This document shows, in pieces, positions 9,301 to 16,994 of a stretch of DNA of 22,009 nucleotides (position 1 is the first letter of the stretch; each line of letters starts with the position of its first letter). The stretch is from JAFDVL01 sp043736395 (GTDB lineage: Bacteria; Acidobacteriota; Blastocatellia; RBC074). The notes under the pieces were generated by a model, which was given only the letters and a program-made list of their open reading frames with translations, was not told where the DNA came from and did no database searches. The stretch lies in NCBI GenBank assembly GCA_043736395.1, contig JAYTCQ010000003.1:1-22009 (forward strand), given 5' to 3'. Position numbers and translations under genes: made by a program.

Positions 9301-9750
9301 AACGGAGACGGCGCAGGTGATCGGACAATCATCAATCCTAATGGCATCAAAGGCACTGCGAGCGCCGTCACAGCCTTAACAAACACCGCTGGAAAAGTCG
9401 TTGGTTATTTAGCCACGAATCCTAACGCGCAATACATTCAAGCCGGACTTGGCGCACGCGCCACCGCTGGCAGAAATACCTTCACTTTGCCAGCCATCAA
9501 TCATATTGATTTTTCGCTCTCGAAGGATTTTGCCTTTACTGAAACGTTGAAATTTCAGCTCCGCGCAGATTTCATCAATGCTCTGAATCATCCGCAATAC
9601 GTGGCAGGTTCGCCAAACAGTGTTGTTCCGGTTGCCAGCACGGCGGTTGGAAATTACAACACCGTGACCAGCCCGCAATTCAATAAACCTGATTTAGTTT
9701 TCGGCAGCAATCCAAGAATCATTCAATTGTCGTTGCGCTTGAAATTCTAA
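6370..9750 (+). CDS. Oar-like TonB-dependent receptor with carboxypeptidase-regulatory-like domain (copy 1)
   Basis: A 1126-residue outer-membrane protein. It has a signal peptide (MKTFNLTKK followed by a hydrophobic run ending SGTFSQ). A carboxypeptidase-regulatory-like beta-sandwich follows at about 28-112 (GNVRGVVKDPTGAIIPNAKV, GDGEFRFGNLLVGEYQITV), then a plug-like region at about 115-270 (FIVDGIDNNN, SAEFARSTGGQFIIASKSG). The remainder is a long beta-barrel ending in LSLRLKF, with the terminal aromatic residue typical of barrel insertion. No SusD-like lipoprotein adjoins it, which separates it from Bacteroidetes SusCD pairs and matches the Oar type. AGGAG (6358-6362) lies seven bases before the ATG. 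It is likely co-transcribed, at least partly, with the receptor 58 bases downstream. The ligand is unknown; carbohydrate or peptide uptake, or a surface role, are possible. Confidence 0.9.
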   Translation: MKTFNLTKKITGIILLLIFSSSGTFSQQTTGNVRGVVKDPTGAIIPNAKVTITDKKTNNTFTSQSSGDGEFRFGNLLVGEYQITVESASFKKLTLNDVRVVLNQTTDVAAILQVGIQSESVEVSAEGAELVQTTTTNLSKSFNTRQVEELPQTSITTANSASSGIYNLALLSANVSSSGGLGLGTGGSVGGQRPRNNNFIVDGIDNNNKSISGPAVYVSPETVSEFSVLTNQFSAEFARSTGGQFIIASKSGSNEFHGATYGFFRNRYLNALDTAQKNAGVVREENVSGTSFMPRYDFARYGVNVGGPLMLPRFGEGGKPYLSGRDKLFFFASYEGLGIGNAAAPAGLTSPTAAGITLLDNLAGLNKPNLAIFKQYVPVAARNDAGTITVAGTQIPVGNVSFDAPNWTNQRNFVLNLDYTQSEQTQHHSRFIYNRLRAINNFATLPVFFNLKPTDGRLFSYTLIHAFTPKLTNETRVAYRRYLDNTPAPDIKFPLAGFDSFPNLGLKDLGIDIGPDPNSPQDNVENNYQLANNLSYLAGNHSLKFGADVRKLISPQTFVQRSRGDYQYSTTDRFLRDLNPDFLSERNVGASKYYGDQILFFGFAQDEWRVRPNVTLNLGLNYVYQQVPFGAGLQTKNAISSVPGLIEFGKPKAKKKNFGPRIGLAYSPNFDSGLFGKVFGSGGKSSIRAGFSMAYDVIVDNLYILSSPPQAQVTIDAPLTPDSTNFLTNGGIPNTVPAANATAAQTRAVTSAWIPDQQIPYAISYSLSYQRQFQTNWSLELRYLGTRGVHLPTQNRLNVQPRITDSSFLPTYFARPTQTQLDALTLTRDDLNARSRFVPAYQTAGFNGANIVTFLPNGNSTYNAFSSQLTRRFNRGFLANIAYTWSHLIDDSTAEVFSTVLAPRRAQDWQNMRAERADSMLDHRHRLSISGIYDIPFFTKSANHFVRGVFGGFSFAGTYTYESGQPVTALSGIDSNLNGDGAGDRTIINPNGIKGTASAVTALTNTAGKVVGYLATNPNAQYIQAGLGARATAGRNTFTLPAINHIDFSLSKDFAFTETLKFQLRADFINALNHPQYVAGSPNSVVPVASTAVGNYNTVTSPQFNKPDLVFGSNPRIIQLSLRLKF

Positions 9751-9755
9751 ACCTC

Positions 9756-9781
9756 AAGGGCAACCAAAACTGGTTGCCCTT
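9756..9781 (+). terminator. Hairpin between the two receptor genes
   Basis: An 11-bp stem, AAGGGCAACCA (9756-9766) with TGGTTGCCCTT (9771-9781), closes an AAAC tetraloop right after the stop at 9750. The downstream T-run is short (TTTC), so it may attenuate rather than end transcription, giving less of the second receptor. A 3'-end stabilising hairpin is also possible. Confidence 0.6.
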
Positions 9782-9808
9782 TCACTCACCACTTTTCTGG
9801 AGGAAGTC

Positions 9809-12800
9809 ATGAAAACCCAAATCTTCAGACTGATATTTTTATTAGTCATTCTCTCAATAACCGTTCTCGCCCAAACCAGTCGCGGTACTGTCAGCGGCAT
9901 CGTAGCGGATCAAACCGCGGCAGTAATTCCCGGTGCAGCAATTACACTCACGAATAATGAGACTGGATTAGTTCGTACTACAGTGACAAATGGCGAAGGA
10001 ATTTTCCGCTTCGACGCCGTTGAGCTGGGCACGTATTCTGTCAAAGTCAGCTCCAATAATTTTGGGACTGTGGTCAAAAATAATCTCGTCGTCAGTGCCA
10101 ATCAGATCACGCAGGTTGACACCCAACTTTTGCCCGGCAGCCAGGAACTCGCCGTCGACGTGACGACGGAATCAGGCGCTTTATTACAAACTGAAGCTCC
10201 GGTGCGCGGCGGAAATATTGAGACGCAGCGCATCACAGAATTGCCCTTCGCTTCACGTAATCCGGTTTCATTAGCGTTGACGTTGCCGGGAGTTTCCAGC
10301 AATCGCAACGGCTTCGGCTCCGCTACATTTTCAGTGAATGGCGGACGTGGACGCTCTAACAATTTTTTGATTGATGGCACTGAGAATAACGATATTTCTG
10401 TCGCGGGTCAGGGCTTTCAAATTACAAATCCAGACGCTATCAAAGAAGTGTCCGTGCAGACTTCAAATTACGACGCGGAGTTCGGACGCGCAGGCGGCGC
10501 AGTCGTCAATGCAATTACGAAATCTGGTACAAATAATTTTCACGGGACCATTTCATTTTTGTATGACACGACTGCGGATGATGCGTTAACCAGTTCGCAG
10601 TCACGCGATCCTGAAAATGTTTTGCGCGGACGTCCACCGTCAGGCACAGAAAATATTTACTCCGCTACAATTGGCGGCCCGATCATTAAAAATCGCACGT
10701 TCTTTTTCGGAGCCTATCAACAGGATCGGCAACGCTCTTCTTCGCAAGCGCAACTGACTACGCCAACCGCCGCCGGACGAACCGCGCTGCGTGCGCTCTT
10801 CCCCGCCGGAGCCAGTGCTAACGTAGACTTACTGTTAAGTGCGACACAAAATGCAGTCGCAAATTCCAACCCATTCAATCTCGCGCTCGGCACTGTCAAC
10901 AACGTCAATCGTGGCAATATTGAATTCGGGACCTTCTTCAGAAACTATCCGGCGCTCAGCATTGACCATCAATGGCAAGCCCGAATTGATCATCAGCTCA
11001 GTGAAAAAGATCAATTATCGGGACGCATGTTGAGTGATCGGCAAAATGTTACGAAAGGCGGCATCGCGGAATTTGAAGGCTTTGACGCCGATTACACGCA
11101 ACGTCTTTACAATTTTCTTCTGACTGAAACGCACGTTTTTTCCTCGACGTTCACGAACGAAGCACGGCTGGGATACAACCGTTTAGATTTCGGATTTCCG
11201 TTAGCTGATCCAAGCGGCCCCGCCGGACAATTGCCAAGAATTGTGGTAACCAGTATTTCATCACTGGGAGCTTCGACGACTTTCCCTCAGGGACGAATTG
11301 CCAACAATTATACGTTTCAGGATACGGTCACAAATGTGCGTGGAAATCATACAATTCGTGGCGGAGTAGATTTGCTGCGACAAATTTCTACGCAAGCTGC
11401 GCCATTCAATCCACGCGGCTCATTGACTTATAGCGCCAGCACAGGATTCCTTCCGTTTGCGAATTTTGTAGATAATTTCGGCGGCGCAAGCGGCACGGCA
11501 GCCCGTGATTTCGGAAGCGCGATTTACTTCCCTTCAATGTTCCGCACCGCCGCATTTGTTCAGGATCGCTGGAGAGCCACTGAAGCTCTGACCCTGACTT
11601 TAGGTCTTCGTTATGAATATTTTGGCAGACCCTTCAATACGCTGAAAACACCCGCTTTTACAGGTCTTTTCAATATTGATCCTGCCACACGAACAGGACC
11701 TTTCGGTGAACCAAACAAAGTGCAGGGAGATTGGAATAATTTCGCGCCAACCATTGGCATCGCGTATTCGCCCAAAAACATGACCGGATTTTTAGGGAAA
11801 ATTTTCGGCGAAAATAAATCTGTCATTCGGACAGGTTATCAACTTGGCTACGATTCATTTTTCAATAATATTGCTTCCAACGCTGCCGTTTCTTCACCGA
11901 ATGTGATTGCGACCAGCATTCCTTCCACCACTGGAAACGGCGCACGCGGCTTAGCCAATTTCGCGGCTCAGCTCCCGACGACGCAAGCCCCATTAAATCC
12001 GCTCAGCGCACAAACTTTGATTCAGCGAAATCTTGTGAATCCATATTATCAGCGTTGGTCGCTTGGAATTCAGCGAGAACTGCCGGGTCAAATTGTCGTG
12101 GATGCTTCGTACGTCGGATCAAAAGGAACCAAGCTGTATATCAATGAAGATTGGAATCCGTTGGTTCCGCCCGCGCTGCGAATCACACCTGCCGGATACA
12201 CTGGGCCGACGCAGGGACGCTTGGACAATCTGCAAGGTGCGCGCACTGTCCGTACTAACGGCGGATGGTCGAATTATCATTCCGCGCAATTAAGTGTGAT
12301 GCGTCGCTTCTCAAAAAATCTGACGATCACCGGAGCTTATACCTATTCAAAAAACCTTGATAACGCGAGTGAAGTGTTTGCCGCAGGTGGTACGACTGCC
12401 GCCAGTGTTTTCGCACTTCCGCATATTCTTGACGGCGCGAAATTTGAAAAAGGGCCGTCATTATTTGACCGCACGCAGCGTGCTACTTTCACGTATGTTT
12501 ACGAATTTCCGTTCATGCGTGAACAGAAAAATGTTGTCGGAAGATTAGTTGGCGGATGGCAGGTGTCAGGCGTCACAACCTTTGAATCAGGCGTTCCCTA
12601 CACGATCTTCAATGGTCTGGATTCGGATGGAATTGGCGGTGCGAACGAACGACCAACCTTTAATCCTAACGGGCAAAAAGGTGTTCGTGCGATTCCAGTT
12701 GTCAACGCTACGGGAGCCATCACAGGCTATACAAATCCTGATGCGGGCAACGCGGCAATTGATCCGGCGACGGCACGCTACATCGTCAATCCGGCTTATA

Positions 12801-13126
12801 ATCCGGCACTGGCAAATAGCATTCAGCGATTCGGATCGCTCGGACGCAATACGGAACGGACGCCCGGAACTTCGCTGTACAACATGAATATTTTGAAACG
12901 AACCCAAATTACGGAAGGAAAAAGTCTGGAATTACGGGCTGAGTTTTACAATATCTTCAATCGTCCAAATTATACACAAGGCAGCGTTAGTCCCTTTTCG
13001 CCAGGGGGAGGAGCACTTTCTTCCAACACGAACACTGCCATTGCCGGAAGATTCTTGAATGCTAATACACCGGCGACTGACGGCGGCGGACGTGTGATTC
13101 GATATAACGTGAAGATTATATTTTAA
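9809..13126 (+). CDS. Oar-like TonB-dependent receptor with carboxypeptidase-regulatory-like domain (copy 2)
   Basis: A 1105-residue paralogue of the preceding receptor type. The signal peptide is MKTQIFRLIFLLVILSITVL followed by AQ. The beta-sandwich domain is at about 23-108 (GTVSGIVADQTAAVIPGAAI, GEGIFRFDAVELGTYSVKV) and the plug-like region at about 115-250 (NNFLIDGTENND, AEFGRAGGAVVNAITKSGTN). The rest is a large barrel ending in RYNVKIIF with a terminal Phe. GGAGG at 9799-9803 lies five bases from the ATG. The two receptors share the domain plan but are clearly diverged in the barrel, so they probably handle different ligands rather than being a recent duplication. No SusD partner or inner-membrane transporter is adjacent. 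Confidence 0.9.
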   Translation: MKTQIFRLIFLLVILSITVLAQTSRGTVSGIVADQTAAVIPGAAITLTNNETGLVRTTVTNGEGIFRFDAVELGTYSVKVSSNNFGTVVKNNLVVSANQITQVDTQLLPGSQELAVDVTTESGALLQTEAPVRGGNIETQRITELPFASRNPVSLALTLPGVSSNRNGFGSATFSVNGGRGRSNNFLIDGTENNDISVAGQGFQITNPDAIKEVSVQTSNYDAEFGRAGGAVVNAITKSGTNNFHGTISFLYDTTADDALTSSQSRDPENVLRGRPPSGTENIYSATIGGPIIKNRTFFFGAYQQDRQRSSSQAQLTTPTAAGRTALRALFPAGASANVDLLLSATQNAVANSNPFNLALGTVNNVNRGNIEFGTFFRNYPALSIDHQWQARIDHQLSEKDQLSGRMLSDRQNVTKGGIAEFEGFDADYTQRLYNFLLTETHVFSSTFTNEARLGYNRLDFGFPLADPSGPAGQLPRIVVTSISSLGASTTFPQGRIANNYTFQDTVTNVRGNHTIRGGVDLLRQISTQAAPFNPRGSLTYSASTGFLPFANFVDNFGGASGTAARDFGSAIYFPSMFRTAAFVQDRWRATEALTLTLGLRYEYFGRPFNTLKTPAFTGLFNIDPATRTGPFGEPNKVQGDWNNFAPTIGIAYSPKNMTGFLGKIFGENKSVIRTGYQLGYDSFFNNIASNAAVSSPNVIATSIPSTTGNGARGLANFAAQLPTTQAPLNPLSAQTLIQRNLVNPYYQRWSLGIQRELPGQIVVDASYVGSKGTKLYINEDWNPLVPPALRITPAGYTGPTQGRLDNLQGARTVRTNGGWSNYHSAQLSVMRRFSKNLTITGAYTYSKNLDNASEVFAAGGTTAASVFALPHILDGAKFEKGPSLFDRTQRATFTYVYEFPFMREQKNVVGRLVGGWQVSGVTTFESGVPYTIFNGLDSDGIGGANERPTFNPNGQKGVRAIPVVNATGAITGYTNPDAGNAAIDPATARYIVNPAYNPALANSIQRFGSLGRNTERTPGTSLYNMNILKRTQITEGKSLELRAEFYNIFNRPNYTQGSVSPFSPGGGALSSNTNTAIAGRFLNANTPATDGGGRVIRYNVKIIF

Positions 13127-13134
13127 TGATGGGC

Positions 13135-13172
13135 GGTGGTCGGTAAAAGGCAGTTGCCGATCACCGACCACC
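13135..13172. terminator. Hairpin terminator shared by convergent genes
   Basis: GGTGGTCGGT (13135-13144) pairs with ACCGACCACC (13163-13172), a perfect 10-bp stem. The 18-base loop contains a small inner dyad (GGCAGTTGCC). TTTCGTTT follows on the plus strand. It sits between the receptor stop at 13126 and the minus-strand stop at 13179, so it can serve both. Confidence 0.65.
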
Positions 13173-13178
13173 TTTCGT

Positions 13179-13766
13179 TTACTTCAAATTCCCTAGCGTC
13201 TGTTGCCACGCCAAAGTCTTGCGCAAAACCGCCAGCCGCGCACGTTCACTTTCCGTCGTAATCGCTTCTAATTGATTCGCAATTTCACTGAGCAAAGGAA
13301 ACGCAAAATTCTTCGCGTGTGTCGTGATGTGCGCGTAGTAATGAATTTCAATCGCGCCAGCCGTTGTATGATGAAAGGCACGGATTTCGTCGTCGTTCAT
13401 TTTTTCGACATTGGCATTCACAGGTAAGACTTCGCGCGGGACGCCGTGTTGATAGGCTTCGGCTAACTTCCAGCCTAATAAAAGAATCCCCGCCATCACT
13501 CCTTGTTCGTTCAAATAATCAGGACTGAAAACTGAATTCAGCTCCGGCGGAGTCGAAAGGCGCGGCCCATAATTTCCAAATTCAGGATTAATCAATAAGG
13601 AGTTATAAATCACACCAATCGCTTCGCCGCGCGGCGTGACAACTTTAACAAATTGCCCAAAGCAATAATCAGCCGCTGAAGGCGGTTCAGGAGTTTCAAG
13701 TGAATCCATCACTCGTGCGATATAATCCACATGCGAATTTGAACTAACAATTTTGGCGATACGCAT
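13179..13766 (-). CDS. HAS-barrel-like conserved protein, function unknown
   Basis: A 195-residue soluble protein without signal peptide or membrane helices. The N-terminal half (MRIAKIVSSNSHVDYIARV, then FGQFVKVV, GEAIGVIYNSLLINPEFGNYG) resembles the HAS-barrel, the beta-barrel found at the N-terminus of HerA-type ATPases and F1-ATPase subunits. No Walker ATPase domain follows. The C-terminal half is mostly helical, with a His-rich patch (AFHHTTAGAIEIHYYAHITTHAKN). It may be a stand-alone partner of a HerA-like ATPase encoded elsewhere, but that is a guess. There is no clear ribosome site before ATG 13766. It is convergent with the receptor pair. The HAS-barrel suggestion is from memory of sequence style and is tentative. 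Confidence 0.6.
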   Translation of the reverse strand: MRIAKIVSSNSHVDYIARVMDSLETPEPPSAADYCFGQFVKVVTPRGEAIGVIYNSLLINPEFGNYGPRLSTPPELNSVFSPDYLNEQGVMAGILLLGWKLAEAYQHGVPREVLPVNANVEKMNDDEIRAFHHTTAGAIEIHYYAHITTHAKNFAFPLLSEIANQLEAITTESERARLAVLRKTLAWQQTLGNLK

Positions 13767-13792
13767 AAAGTTTAAAAATTATTTTGGATGAA

Positions 13793-13813
13793 ACGTAATT
13801 TCAAAGTTTACGT
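13793..13813. promoter_or_regulatory. Small dyad upstream of the HAS-barrel-like gene and sRNA candidate
   Basis: ACGTAA (13793-13798) and TTACGT (13808-13813) are complementary around a nine-base centre. They lie between the divergently oriented minus-strand gene at 13766 and the plus-strand small RNA candidate. It is short enough to occur by chance. Confidence 0.2.
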
Positions 13814-13849
13814 GACAATTACTAAACAAATTTCCAGCATCTTAAAACC

Positions 13850-13996
13850 TGAGCAGCGAACGAGACTCCTCATACTGAATCTGAAACTTGGATAGCGCAG
13901 GGTTTGGTATGAGTGGTCTCGCTTGTAAAGGCTGATCGGGTTTGATAGCACGCATTTTTTGGTGTAATCGTTGGGGATTCGATCAGCCTTTTTTTA
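13850..13996 (+). ncRNA. Candidate structured small RNA with intrinsic terminator
   Basis: Two strong hairpins sit in a 267-base gap that has no credible gene. The first pairs 13861-13875 with 13907-13921 over 15 positions with one mismatch and one G-U, closing a 31-base loop. The second is an 11-bp perfect stem, AAGGCTGATCG (13928-13938) with CGATCAGCCTT (13980-13990), directly followed by a run of T that ends at 13995. That is a textbook rho-independent terminator, read only on the plus strand. No plus-strand gene lies upstream (both neighbours are on the minus strand), so the terminator belongs to a transcript starting inside the gap. The 5' end and promoter are not clear. The family is unknown; it does not look like tRNA, tmRNA or 6S RNA to me. 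Confidence 0.6.
13928..13995 (+). terminator. Intrinsic terminator of the small RNA candidate
   Basis: The 11-bp stem with a 41-base apical region (itself weakly foldable: GAT/ATC and GCAC/GTGT) ends in a seven-T run. On the minus strand the same stem is followed by TACAAG, so the signal is directional. Confidence 0.75.
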
Positions 13997-14033
13997 TAAT
14001 TAATTATTACCAAACGAAACCAATACTCCCCCA

Positions 14034-14939
14034 CTATTTTCCACTCGCTGGAGTCGTCTCTTTAACCTCACTGGTGATCCACGCCGTCCACCATAAATCC
14101 CGCAGCATTTGCGCTCCAGCCGCCAATCGTTTACTCACAAATTGTTTATGCTCTTCTGATTTTGTTACATCATTGAAGCTTTCTTTTTTCTCTAATTCAT
14201 ACAGCGTTTCTAGTTGGGCCCGCGAAGCTTGTAAGTAAGCCACCACCTCTTCTCGCGGCTTGGCAATCACGCGCGCAGTTCCAATCAGCGGTAATAAATC
14301 ATTCAACTGCAAATGCGTTTCGACATACTGTCCTTCAAAGCGATAATGCATCGTCTTATCCGTGCTGTAGCCCTTCGGATTATCACCAACCCAGCCGTTG
14401 TGATGCATCGAAGTGTGATGCGGATTGGCTCCATCAGTCACGTAATGCCCAAGAATTCCGGCATCATTAATAATCCGCTCTTCAATCATCGCTCGTGTGA
14501 TGCGGTCTTTCGTGACGCGCCACAAACGAAATTCCATCCGCAAGGTTTGAAATAATTCCATAATCCGATATGGCACAAATCCGGCTTCGGCAGGTTTGCG
14601 CCCGGCTTTTTGTAGTGCTTCGATGAAGGCGTAGCGATCTGTCGCCGTCAGCAAAGCTCCTTCGGGAACAAATTCCATATCAATATAATGATCAGGAGAA
14701 AATGCTTTCATCGCCGGATCAAGATCGGATTCTGTTCGCTCACGCCAGCGATCCGGCTCCGGCGTCAGATAGCTTAACTGCCGCGAAGATTCCAGCATAA
14801 AAACAGGTGTTTCTGCCGGCATTTTCAAAGCTGCCGCCAGCCCCGAAATTTCATGTCCATGATAGCCCCAGGCTCTGACATTTTGCGGGACAGCTAAAAC
14901 CAACATTAAGATGAGTAAAAAAAGAACAGATCGTTTCAT
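14034..14939 (-). CDS. Exported S1/P1 nuclease / zinc phospholipase C-fold protein
   Basis: A 301-residue protein with a signal peptide (MKRSVLFLLILMLVLAVPQNVRA). Cleavage after A23 would expose W24 as the mature N-terminus, followed by GYHGHE. In the S1/P1 nuclease and phospholipase C superfamily the N-terminal Trp itself ligates the tri-zinc centre, so this placement is strong support. Further candidate ligands are D63 (PDRW), H84, H165 and D169 in LGHYVTDGANPHH, and H174 or H179. Phosphodiester substrates (nucleic acid or phospholipid) are expected in the periplasm or outside; sequence alone does not say which. The start is M at 14939, which gives a proper signal peptide and follows AAGGGA on the minus strand. 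The longer frame to 15026 adds 29 residues with no ribosome site. It is divergent from the chloride transporter. Confidence 0.75.
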   Translation of the reverse strand: MKRSVLFLLILMLVLAVPQNVRAWGYHGHEISGLAAALKMPAETPVFMLESSRQLSYLTPEPDRWRERTESDLDPAMKAFSPDHYIDMEFVPEGALLTATDRYAFIEALQKAGRKPAEAGFVPYRIMELFQTLRMEFRLWRVTKDRITRAMIEERIINDAGILGHYVTDGANPHHTSMHHNGWVGDNPKGYSTDKTMHYRFEGQYVETHLQLNDLLPLIGTARVIAKPREEVVAYLQASRAQLETLYELEKKESFNDVTKSEEHKQFVSKRLAAGAQMLRDLWWTAWITSEVKETTPASGK

Positions 14940-15085
14940 AGTAGTATTCCCTTGTTGTGGATTTCCAAACTGTAGCGCGAAATAGTAATTCACGCCACAT
15001 CGAATGTCACATTTCACTTGCGTCAATCATCCGCAGTGCTAAGATGAGATTTAGTTTTGCTGTTGGGTTACCCACAATTATCCCC

Positions 15086-15094
15086 TGCTATATT
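15086..15094 (+). promoter_or_regulatory. Candidate extended -10 promoter for the CLC gene
   Basis: TGCTATATT contains TG one base before TATATT (15089-15094), an extended -10. The best -35 (TTGGGT at 15063-15068) is 20 bases away, so the extended -10 would have to compensate. The predicted start near 15101 leaves only about a dozen bases before the TTG codon, just enough for the GAGG site at 15102-15105. Confidence 0.35.
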
Positions 15095-15112
15095 TGGTAA
15101 CGAGGTTTTACA

Positions 15113-16984
15113 TTGCAACGCACGCATCTCCGGCGAAAATGGTATCGCATTGAGTTGACAGCTACGCGCTTGATTGACCGATTAGGCCTGCCGGAAAATC
15201 AAAAATTATTCTTCATTACACTGATCGTCGGTGCTGTTTGCGGTCTGGTAGCCGTCTCGTTCCACATCATCATTCTGGCGATGGAGCGTAATATCATTCG
15301 TCACATGTTTGTGGCAGCGGAACGCGGCTTCAATTGGCGTTTCGCAGTTCTCGCCTTAGTCATCCCCACGCTCGGCGGCTTACTGGTCGGCCTCCTTTTA
15401 CAATTTTGGGTTCCCGACGCACGAGGCAGCGGAATCCCCCAGGTCAAGACAGCCTATTTCATCAACTACGGTCGAATGCCTTTGAAATCGGCTTTCGGCA
15501 AAGCTGTCGTGTCTGCCATCAGCCTGGGAACCGGAGCATCCATCGGACGTGAAGGCCCTACCGTACAAATTTGCGCAGCGGTTTCTTCCGTCATTGGAAG
15601 ATTTTTTGGTGTCTCGCGGCGCAGGCTCATGGAATTGCTGCCCGTCGGTTCAGCCGCTGCCGTGGCCGCCGCCTTTAATACACCTATTTCAGCGGTGACA
15701 TTCGCCTTTGAAGAAATCATTGGCGACCTCAATCAACGCATGCTCGGCGGCATCGTCATTGCTGCGGTCATCGCTTCAGCAATCTCGCGCGCCTTTGACC
15801 CGCGACCTGTTTATGCGGGAGTTCCGGCGTACGGCTTGCAGCATCCGGCGGAATTAATTTTCTATGTGCTGCTCGGAGCCATCGTGGGTGGCGTAGCGGT
15901 TTTCTTTTCTAATACATTGCTCAAGCTGCGATTAATTTTTCGCCAATTCCGCAAAGTCCCTGTCTGGCTGAAACCTGCGCTGGGAGGCCTTGCCGTTGGA
16001 ATGGTCGGGTTATTCGCACCACAGGCGATGGGCGGCGGATACGACACGTTGACTGCCGCGTTGCAAGGCAATTTACCTTTGCAAATTATGATGGTGCTGT
16101 CAGTCGCCAAAATTGTGACGACAGTAATTTCGTACGGCTCCGGCGGCTCCGGCGGAATTTTCGCCCCATCGTTATTCATCGGAGCGATGGTTGGCGGCAC
16201 GCTTGGAAAATTTGTCGAAGCCGCTTTCCCCGGACATCCAACTGCGCCCGGAGCTTTCGCACTCGTCGGAATGGGAGCCAGTTTTTGCGGCGTTGTACGC
16301 GCTCCGATCACTTCCGTTTTGATCGTGTTTGAGATGACGCAGAATTATTCGTTGATCCTGCCGTTGATGATTGCGAACGCTACGAGCTACATCGTCGCGC
16401 AGCGTTTGAATCCAATTCCGATTTACGAAGCGTTGCTCGAACAGGACGGAATTCATCTGGCTCCGGCACAGCCAAAAGTTTCCTTGCATAAACTGAACGC
16501 CTCACATGTCATGACACGCGAAGTCGTCACGTTACCTGCGAACTTCACCGTCGGTGAAGCTGTCGAGTTCATCGAAACCAACGGCAGATACGGCTACCCT
16601 GTCATTGATGGCTCGATGAAAATGGTCGGATTTATCACACGCGATGATTTGCGACAACTGGAAGTTGAGGAACAAAATGATTCTTTGCTTTCTGAAGTTT
16701 CGATCAAAGAAGTCGTCTCATCGTATCCCGACCAGCCCCTTGATGCGGTCATGCTCAAGCTCGGTCAACGCGAGTTATCGTTGCTCCCCGTCGTCAGTCG
16801 CAAAGACCCGCAAAAACTGCTCGGCATCATCTCCATGCGTGACATCGTACGGACACAAGCCCGCATCGCCGCCCGCGAAAATCAGCAACAATTGCGCAGA
16901 CGAATGAAGCGAAAAAATAAGAAAAAAGGTATTCCTGAAGTAGTTGAAAATGATCTGGCTAAAAGTGAAGGCACTGCGAGTTAG
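15113..16984 (+). CDS. CLC-family chloride/proton antiporter with CBS domain pair
   Basis: A 623-residue membrane protein with every CLC signature. GSGIP is at 105-109 (Ser107 binds chloride). GREGP is at 145-149, with E147 matching the external gating glutamate. GIFAP is at 348-352 and the pore tyrosine is Y438 in PIYEALL. The FAFEEI segment keeps two glutamates (E200, E201), one aligning with the internal proton glutamate of E. coli ClC-ec1, so proton-coupled exchange rather than a passive channel is expected. Two CBS domains follow at about 465-520 and 531-590 and may bind adenine nucleotides. The tail is strongly basic (RRRMKRKNKKKG). The start is TTG at 15113 with GAGG seven bases upstream; no ATG precedes the first membrane helices. 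Likely roles are acid resistance or chloride homeostasis. Confidence 0.93.
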   Translation: MQRTHLRRKWYRIELTATRLIDRLGLPENQKLFFITLIVGAVCGLVAVSFHIIILAMERNIIRHMFVAAERGFNWRFAVLALVIPTLGGLLVGLLLQFWVPDARGSGIPQVKTAYFINYGRMPLKSAFGKAVVSAISLGTGASIGREGPTVQICAAVSSVIGRFFGVSRRRLMELLPVGSAAAVAAAFNTPISAVTFAFEEIIGDLNQRMLGGIVIAAVIASAISRAFDPRPVYAGVPAYGLQHPAELIFYVLLGAIVGGVAVFFSNTLLKLRLIFRQFRKVPVWLKPALGGLAVGMVGLFAPQAMGGGYDTLTAALQGNLPLQIMMVLSVAKIVTTVISYGSGGSGGIFAPSLFIGAMVGGTLGKFVEAAFPGHPTAPGAFALVGMGASFCGVVRAPITSVLIVFEMTQNYSLILPLMIANATSYIVAQRLNPIPIYEALLEQDGIHLAPAQPKVSLHKLNASHVMTREVVTLPANFTVGEAVEFIETNGRYGYPVIDGSMKMVGFITRDDLRQLEVEEQNDSLLSEVSIKEVVSSYPDQPLDAVMLKLGQRELSLLPVVSRKDPQKLLGIISMRDIVRTQARIAARENQQQLRRRMKRKNKKKGIPEVVENDLAKSEGTAS

Positions 16985-16994
16985 CCAACCTCTT

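Noticed and set aside
6370..13126. Bacteroidetes-type SusCD polysaccharide utilisation locus
   Set aside because: There is no SusD-like lipoprotein beside either receptor, and the receptors are of the Oar type.
13850..13996. tRNA, tmRNA or 6S RNA as identity of the structured transcript
   Set aside because: There is no cloverleaf, CCA end or tag reading frame, and the two separate hairpins do not match the single long rod with central bubble of 6S RNA.
14940..15026. Longer start for the S1/P1-like protein
   Set aside because: The extension lacks a ribosome site and would bury the signal peptide 29 residues inside the protein.
15466..16489. Several long minus-strand open frames opposite the CLC gene
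   Set aside because: They lie wholly opposite a gene with every CLC motif, have low-complexity composition and no ribosome sites; they are antisense shadows.
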